Shown here: positions 58,606 through 64,000 of the stretch, piece after piece
How the letters are laid out: every line of letters starts with the position of its first letter
Position numbering within the stretch: the stretch's first letter is position 1
Assembly: GCF_947507565.1 (NCBI RefSeq)
Contig: NC_089189.1
Span: 868,001 to 932,000 of the forward strand
From: Oscarella lobularis
Lineage: Eukaryota; Porifera; Homoscleromorpha; Homosclerophorida; Oscarellidae
Direction of reading: 5' to 3'
DNA: 64,000 nucleotides
The notes under the pieces: generated by a model
What the model was told of the DNA's origin: nothing
The model's database searches: none
Seen by the model: the letters and a program-made list of their open reading frames with translations, nothing else
Translations under genes and position numbers: made by a program

Positions 58606-60122
58606 CTAACTTGATGATGCAATGGCTCTCACGATTTCGGCAAGTAGCTCACCGCCAAGACCTGCAAAGTTGTCGTCACGGCACAGAGTCTTGAAATTTT
58701 TTGTGACAAACTGCAGAGCCACTTTCTTCAGCTCTCGGAAGCCAAACCTATCGGCTAAAGACAGATAATCGACAGCAGTTTCATTGGAAACTCTCCGAAC
58801 CAGATGTGCGATGCAGAACTCGTGCAAACTTTCAACAAGATATCGATCCGCCAAGACGAGTATATCTGGGATGATATGAGAATGCTTTAGAATCTCCAAG
58901 CAACCGGTGACGAGAAAAGTGATGACAGCGTTAAACGATTCGTACGTTGTGTCTTCGATGCAAATCGGAGTAGACTCGCTTGTGTCCTTTCTGGAATATT
59001 CTTTCCAATTGGACGAAAACATGCTGCTGAAATATTCGCTTCGAACGCAGAGGAGATTCGTGCAAACACTGATGCGTTTTCCTTCGACCAAAAATATAGT
59101 GTCACCCGCTGGGAGACTGTCACTGCCGTTCATCATCTTGGCCAAGTCGATCGACAGTTTAGGATCACGAAAAGTAGAAGCCTTTACTCTGACCCTACGA
59201 ACTGCGTTTGACTCTGTAAAGTAGAGGAATCCAGATTTGGAATCATAGAACAAGGATTCCGGTTCCAACGAAGCTAGGGCACCACTGCCGTCAACGGAGT
59301 TTCTTTCACCCGATCCGCACACAGTTTGCATTCCTGATGGCGCAACCATGTAGATTTTATAAGACAGATCACTGACATAGACGTTTCCTTCATCATCTAC
59401 GGCGACGCCAACGATTTCTTTAAAACCTGTGCCAATGGTTCCAACTTCATAATCTCGGCTGATCGTTCTTATAGCACTATTACGAAAGTCGGCCACATAC
59501 ACAGAACCGTCTGGTCCTATGGCCAGTTCATCAGGGTAATCAAATTTTGCTTCATTGCCGCGGCCGTCACGGTTGCCTGATTCACCCGAGGTACCCGCCG
59601 CCACGGACGTCGAAGCGGGTTCGGCATCGACCCGACTTTCGACGATAGTGCAATCCCAACAGGAAAATAACAAGCGTCCATCATCTGTTGCCACAATCCC
59701 TCGTGGATTAGAAAAGCCTTGATCGCCTAGTACAGTAGACACGGCTCCATCGCCTAATTTTACTTTTCTAATGCGGCCATTCACGTAATCAGCGACGTAG
59801 ATCGACGATTTGGAGGGTGAGACGGCGAGGCCTCTGGGTCCGTAGAACTTCGCCGTCGTTGAAGAACCGTCGCGAAATCCGGAGTTTCCCTCGACTCCGG
59901 CGAAGCACGAGGCTGTTCCAGACGAAGGATCGACTTTCCAGATGCAATGTTTGTCGTAGTCGGTGCAAAACACGCCTTCGTCTAGCACGACTATTCCGGA
60001 GAGTTCGGAGAACGATTGCGAACGTGAAACAGTCTCAACGAAGCCAACTAGATGCACGAAGAGACGTCCAAAGTGCAACGAACATGGCTGTCCACACGCT
60101 TCTTACCTTCGGTAGATGTCAT
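58606..60122 (-). CDS. NHL-repeat propeller + BTB domain protein, copy 3
   Basis: Exons 60107-60122 and 58606-60047, 59-base intron; 485 residues. The BTB half is almost identical to copy 2. Differences cluster in the propeller (for example GFSNPRGIVATDDGRLLFSC against GDCRFPEPGGIVATDDGRLL) plus a small in-frame deletion around residue 265. That pattern suggests either faster change in the ligand-binding half or gene conversion of the BTB half. Confidence 0.88.
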
Positions 60123-60145
60123 TTACGGCCGCTTTTGGAAGAGTC

Positions 60146-60152
60146 TTTTATA
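60146..60152 (-). promoter_or_regulatory. TATA box of NHL-BTB copy 3
   Basis: Minus-strand TATAAAA with its first T 30 bases from the A of the ATG at 60122, the same spacing as in copies 1 and 2. Confidence 0.6.
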
Positions 60153-60428
60153 TCTAGTGCGCGCTAGACTACGCGGAGATTCCGCTGAGGTTCCGCGCTA
60201 AATAAGAGCACGTGTTGGATGTTGGACTATTTGGAGAAAATTCAGAGCCAGGCTTAGTACAGTGTAAATAATTGTAGAAATTCAAACAGACAAGCTGGCC
60301 ACGAATTTATTGATTTGTTGAAAGCTGTTGATTGTTAATAATTAAGCAACACTGCGTTTACTTTGAAACTGCATTAGACAAACAAAACAAAAGACATCCG
60401 CGTCAAAATTAACCCTGTCAATTATGTT

Positions 60429-60806
60429 CTAACTCGATGATGCAATGGCTCTCACAATTTCGGCAAGTAGCTCACCGCCAAGACCTGCAAAGTTGTCGTC
60501 ACGGCACAGAGTCTTGAAATTTTTTGCAACAAAGTGCACAGCCACTTTCTTCAGCTCTCGGAAGCCAAATCTCTCGGCCAAAGACAGATAATCGAAGGCA
60601 GTTTCTTTTGAAACTCTCCGAGCCAGATGAGCGATGCAGAAGTCGCGCAAACTTTCAACAAGATATCGATCCGCCAAGACGAGTATATCTGGGATGATAT
60701 GAGAATGCTTTAGAATCTCCAAGCAACCGGTGACGAGAAAAGTAATGACAGCATTAAATGATTCGTACGTTGCATCTTCGATGCAAATCGGAGTAGACTC
60801 GCTTGT
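60429..60806 (-). CDS. NHL-BTB copy 4, C-terminal part, cut by assembly gap
   Basis: The last 125 residues and stop are present, beginning TSESTPICIEDATYESFNAV and ending AEIVRAIASSS. This is the second half of the BTB domain and the tail; the propeller, promoter and first exon lie in or beyond the run of N. It differs from copies 2 and 3 at several residues (for example KETAFDYLSLAERFGFRELK). The 3' flank is also conserved. Confidence 0.85.
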   Translation of the reverse strand, partial: TSESTPICIEDATYESFNAVITFLVTGCLEILKHSHIIPDILVLADRYLVESLRDFCIAHLARRVSKETAFDYLSLAERFGFRELKKVAVHFVAKNFKTLCRDDNFAGLGGELLAEIVRAIASSS

Positions 60807-61006
60807 NNNNNNNNNNNNNNNNNNNNNNNNNNNNNNNNNNNNNNNNNNNNNNNNNNNNNNNNNNNNNNNNNNNNNNNNNNNNNNNNNNNNNNNNNNNNNN
60901 NNNNNNNNNNNNNNNNNNNNNNNNNNNNNNNNNNNNNNNNNNNNNNNNNNNNNNNNNNNNNNNNNNNNNNNNNNNNNNNNNNNNNNNNNNNNNNNNNNNN
61001 NNNNNN
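60807..61006. other. Assembly gap of exactly 200 N
   Basis: A round 200-base run of N is typical of a scaffolding placeholder of unmeasured size. It separates NHL-BTB copy 4 from 48-base satellite, so adjacency of the two sides is not proven. Confidence 0.97.
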
Positions 61007-64000
61007 CTGTAATAAACTACAGCGAAATTACAGGGGGCTAGCCAGCGGGTCTCTCCTGTAATAAACTACAGCGAAATTACAGGAGCTAGACAACGGGTCT
61101 CTCCTGCAATAAATTACAGCGAAATTACAGGAGCTAGCCAACGGGTCTCTCATGTAATAAATTACAGCGAAATTACAGGGGGTTAGCCAACGGGTCTCCC
61201 TTGTAATAAATTACAGCGAAATTACAGGGGCTAGCCAACGGGTCTCTCCTGTAATAAATTAAAGCGAAATTACAAGGGCTAGCTAATGGGTCTCTCCTGT
61301 AATAAACTACAGCGAAATTACAGGAGCTAGCCAACGGATCTCTCCTGTAATAAATTACAGCGAAATTACAGGGGATTAGCCAACGGGTCTCCCTTGTAAT
61401 AAATTAGAGCGAAATTACAGGGGCTAGCCAATGGGGTCTCTCCTGTAATAAATTACAGCGAAATTACAGGGGGTTAGCCAACGGGTCTCTCCTGTAATAA
61501 ATTACAGCGAAATTACAGGGGCTACCCAATGGGTCTCTCCTGTAACAAACTGCAGCGAAATTACAGGGGGTTAGCCAACGGGTCTCTCCTGTAATAAATT
61601 AGAGCGAAATTACAGGGCTAGCCAACGGGTCTCTCCTGTAATAAATTACAAAGAAATTACAGAGGGTTAGCCAACGGGTCTCTCCTGTAATAAATTACAG
61701 CGAAATTACAGGGGGCAGACAACGGGTCTCTCCTGTAATAAATTACAGCGAAATTACACAGGGCTAGCCAACGGGTCTCTCCTGTAATAAATTACAGCGA
61801 AATTACAGGGGGTTAGCCAACGGTCTCTCCTGTAATAAATTACAGCGAAATTACAGGAGCTAGCCAACGGGTCTCTCCTGTAATAAATTACAGCGAAATT
61901 ACAGGGGCTAGCAAACGGGTCTCTCCTGTAATAAATTACAGCGAAATTACAGGGGCTAGCCAACGGGTCTCTCCTGTAATAAATTACAGCGAAATTACAG
62001 GGGCTAGCCAACGGGTCTCTCCTGTAATAAATTACAGCGAAATTACAGGGGCTAGCAAACGGGTCTCTCCTGTAATAAATTACAGCGAAATTACACGGGC
62101 TAGCCAACGGGTCTCTCCTGTAATAAATTACAACGAAATTACAGGGGCTAGCCAACGGGTCTCTCCTGTAATAAATTACAGCGAAATTACAGGGGGTTAG
62201 CCAACGGGTCTCTCCTGTAATAAATTACAGTGAAATTACAGGGGCTAGCCAATGGGTCTCTCCTGTAATAAATTACAGCGAAATTACATGGGGCTAGCCA
62301 ACGGGTCTCTCCTGTAATAAACTACAGTGAAATTACAGGGGTCAGCCGACACGTCTCTCCAGCAATAAAGTACAGCGAAATTACAGGGGGCAGACAACGG
62401 GTCTCTCCTGTAATAAATTACAGCGAAATTACAGAGGGCTAGCCAACGGGTCTCTCCTGTAATAAATTACAGCGAAATTACAGGGGGTTAGCCAACGGTC
62501 TCTCCTGTAATAAATTACAGCGAAATTACAGGAGCTAGCCAACGGGTCTCTCCTGTAATAAATTACAGCGAAATTACAGCGGCTAGCAAACGGGTCTCTC
62601 CTGTAATAAATTACAGCGAAATTACAGGGGCTAGCCAACGGGTCTCTCCTGTAATAAATTACAGCGAAATTACAGGGGCTAGCCAACGGGTCTCTCCTGT
62701 AATAAATTACAGCGAAATTACAGGGGGTTAGCCAACGGGTCTCTCCTGTAATAAATTACAGTGAAATTACAGGGGCTAGCCAATGGGTCTCTCCTGTAAT
62801 AAATTACAGCGAAATTACATGGGGCTAGCCAACGGGTCTCTCCTGTAATAAACTAGAGTGAAATTACAGGGGTCAGCCGACACGTCTCTCCAGCAATAAA
62901 GTACAGCGAATTTACAGGGGGTTAGCCAACGGGTCTCTCCTGTAATAAATTACAGCGAAATTACAGGGGGTTAGCCAACGGGTCTCTCGTGTAATAAATT
63001 ACAGTGAAATTACAGGGGCTAGCCAATGGGTCTCTCCTGTAATAAACAACAGCGAAATTACAGATGCTAGCTAAAGGGTCTCTCCTGTAATAAATTACAG
63101 CGAAATTGCAGGGGCTAGCTAACGGGTCTCCCCTGTAATAAATTACAGCGAAATTAATGGGGGTTAGCCAACGGGTCTCTCCTGTAATAAATTACAGTGA
63201 AATGAAAGGGGCTAGCCAATGGGTCTCTACTGTAATAAACTACAGCGAAATTACAGGGGGTTAGCCAACGGGTCTCTCCTGTAATAAATTACAGCGAAAT
63301 TACAGGGGGCAAGCCAACGGGTCTCTCCTGTAATAAATTACAGCGAAACTACAGGGGGTTAGCCAACGGTTCTCTCCTCTAATAAACTACAGCGAAATTA
63401 CAGGGGCTAGCCAACGTTTCTCTCCTGTAATAAATTACAGCGCAATTACAGAGGGCTAGCCAACGGGTCACTCCTGTAATAAATTACAGCGAAATTACAG
63501 GGGGTTAGCCAACGGGTCTCTCCTGTAATAAAATACAGCGAAATTACAGGGGGTTAGCCAACGGGTCTCTCCTGTAATAAATTACAGCGAAATTACACGG
63601 GATAATCAACGGGTCTCTCGTGCAATAAATTACAGCGAAATTACAGGGCTAGCCAACGGGTCTCTTCTGTAATAAATTACAGTGAAATTAAAGGGGCTAG
63701 CCAATGGGTCTCTCCTGTAATAAACTACAGTGAAATTAAAGGGGCTAGCCAATGGGTCTCTCCTGTAATAAACTACAGCGAAATTACAGGGGGCTAGCCA
63801 ACGGGTCTCTCCTGTAATAAATTACAGCGAAATTAGAGGGGGTTAGCCAACGGGTCTCTCCTGTAATAAATTACAGTGAAATTAAAGGGGCTAGCCAATG
63901 GGTCTCTCTTGTAACAAACTACAGCGAAATTACAGGGGGTTAGCCAACGGGTCTCTCCTGTAATAAATTACAGCGAAATTACAGGGCTAGCCAACGGGTC
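61007..64000. repeat. 48/49-base satellite after the gap
   Basis: About 62 units. From 61007 to about 63680 it follows 40125-42798 at a constant offset of 20882 with only scattered base changes; then it jumps to sequence like 43045 onwards, skipping about 260 bases. It runs off the window's end. Confidence 0.95.

Noticed and set aside
60730..61041. Frames running through the N stretch
   Set aside because: They are artefacts of translating unknown bases.

Overview
The window is eukaryotic and animal-like. It holds a tropomodulin homologue split by short GT-AG introns, several other genes with introns of about 34-130 bases, TATA boxes roughly 30 bases from predicted transcription starts, and about 46.7 kb of tandem satellite DNA. 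Compact introns, CG-rich exons, an ankyrin-Roc gene and an NHL-BTB gene family would fit an early-branching animal such as a sponge, but that is inference; nothing here fixes the species. A run of exactly 200 N (60807-61006) looks like a fixed-size scaffold join.

Region 1 (1-46735) is a mosaic of six tandem-repeat families and four short unique islands. The families are: a 21/24-base minisatellite (1-2424, 24377-28607); a 16/17-base family built on GGACAAATTGTCC (four blocks); a T-free purine array of about 20 bases per unit (6117-6779); an AT-rich 22-base family (7173-8270, 8625-9316); a 41-base family (about 10.8 kb in all); and a 48/49-base family (about 24.5 kb here plus 3 kb after the gap). 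All but the purine array carry a short palindrome or inverted repeat in the unit. The 41- and 48-base families alternate in composite higher-order units with stereotyped junctions. One locus (minisatellite, 256-base unique spacer, 16/17-base array, 48-base and 41-base blocks) occurs twice, about 26.2 kb apart.

Region 2 (46736-60806) is gene-bearing. On the minus strand lies an ankyrin-repeat/Roc-GTPase gene, frameshifted and cut off by the satellite, so probably a pseudogene. Next is a complete seven-exon tropomodulin (349 residues). A small plus-strand spliced gene of unknown function follows (TATA, Inr, five exons, polyA signal), about 0.5 kb from a possible non-coding 5' exon of tropomodulin, so the two may be arranged head to head. 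Then come four tandem minus-strand copies of an NHL-propeller + BTB gene, the fourth cut by the gap. The three complete copies share a 16-base first coding exon and a TATA box exactly 30 bases upstream of the ATG.

Region 3 (61007-64000) is again 48-base satellite, nearly identical to 40125-42790 at a constant offset of 20882 bases.

Functionally, tropomodulin caps actin filament pointed ends, and the NHL-BTB proteins look like candidate Cullin-3 adaptors with a propeller as substrate reader. No pathway links the genes; the window reads as a gene island inside a large heterochromatin-like satellite field. All exon models were made by eye from splice signals and reading phase.
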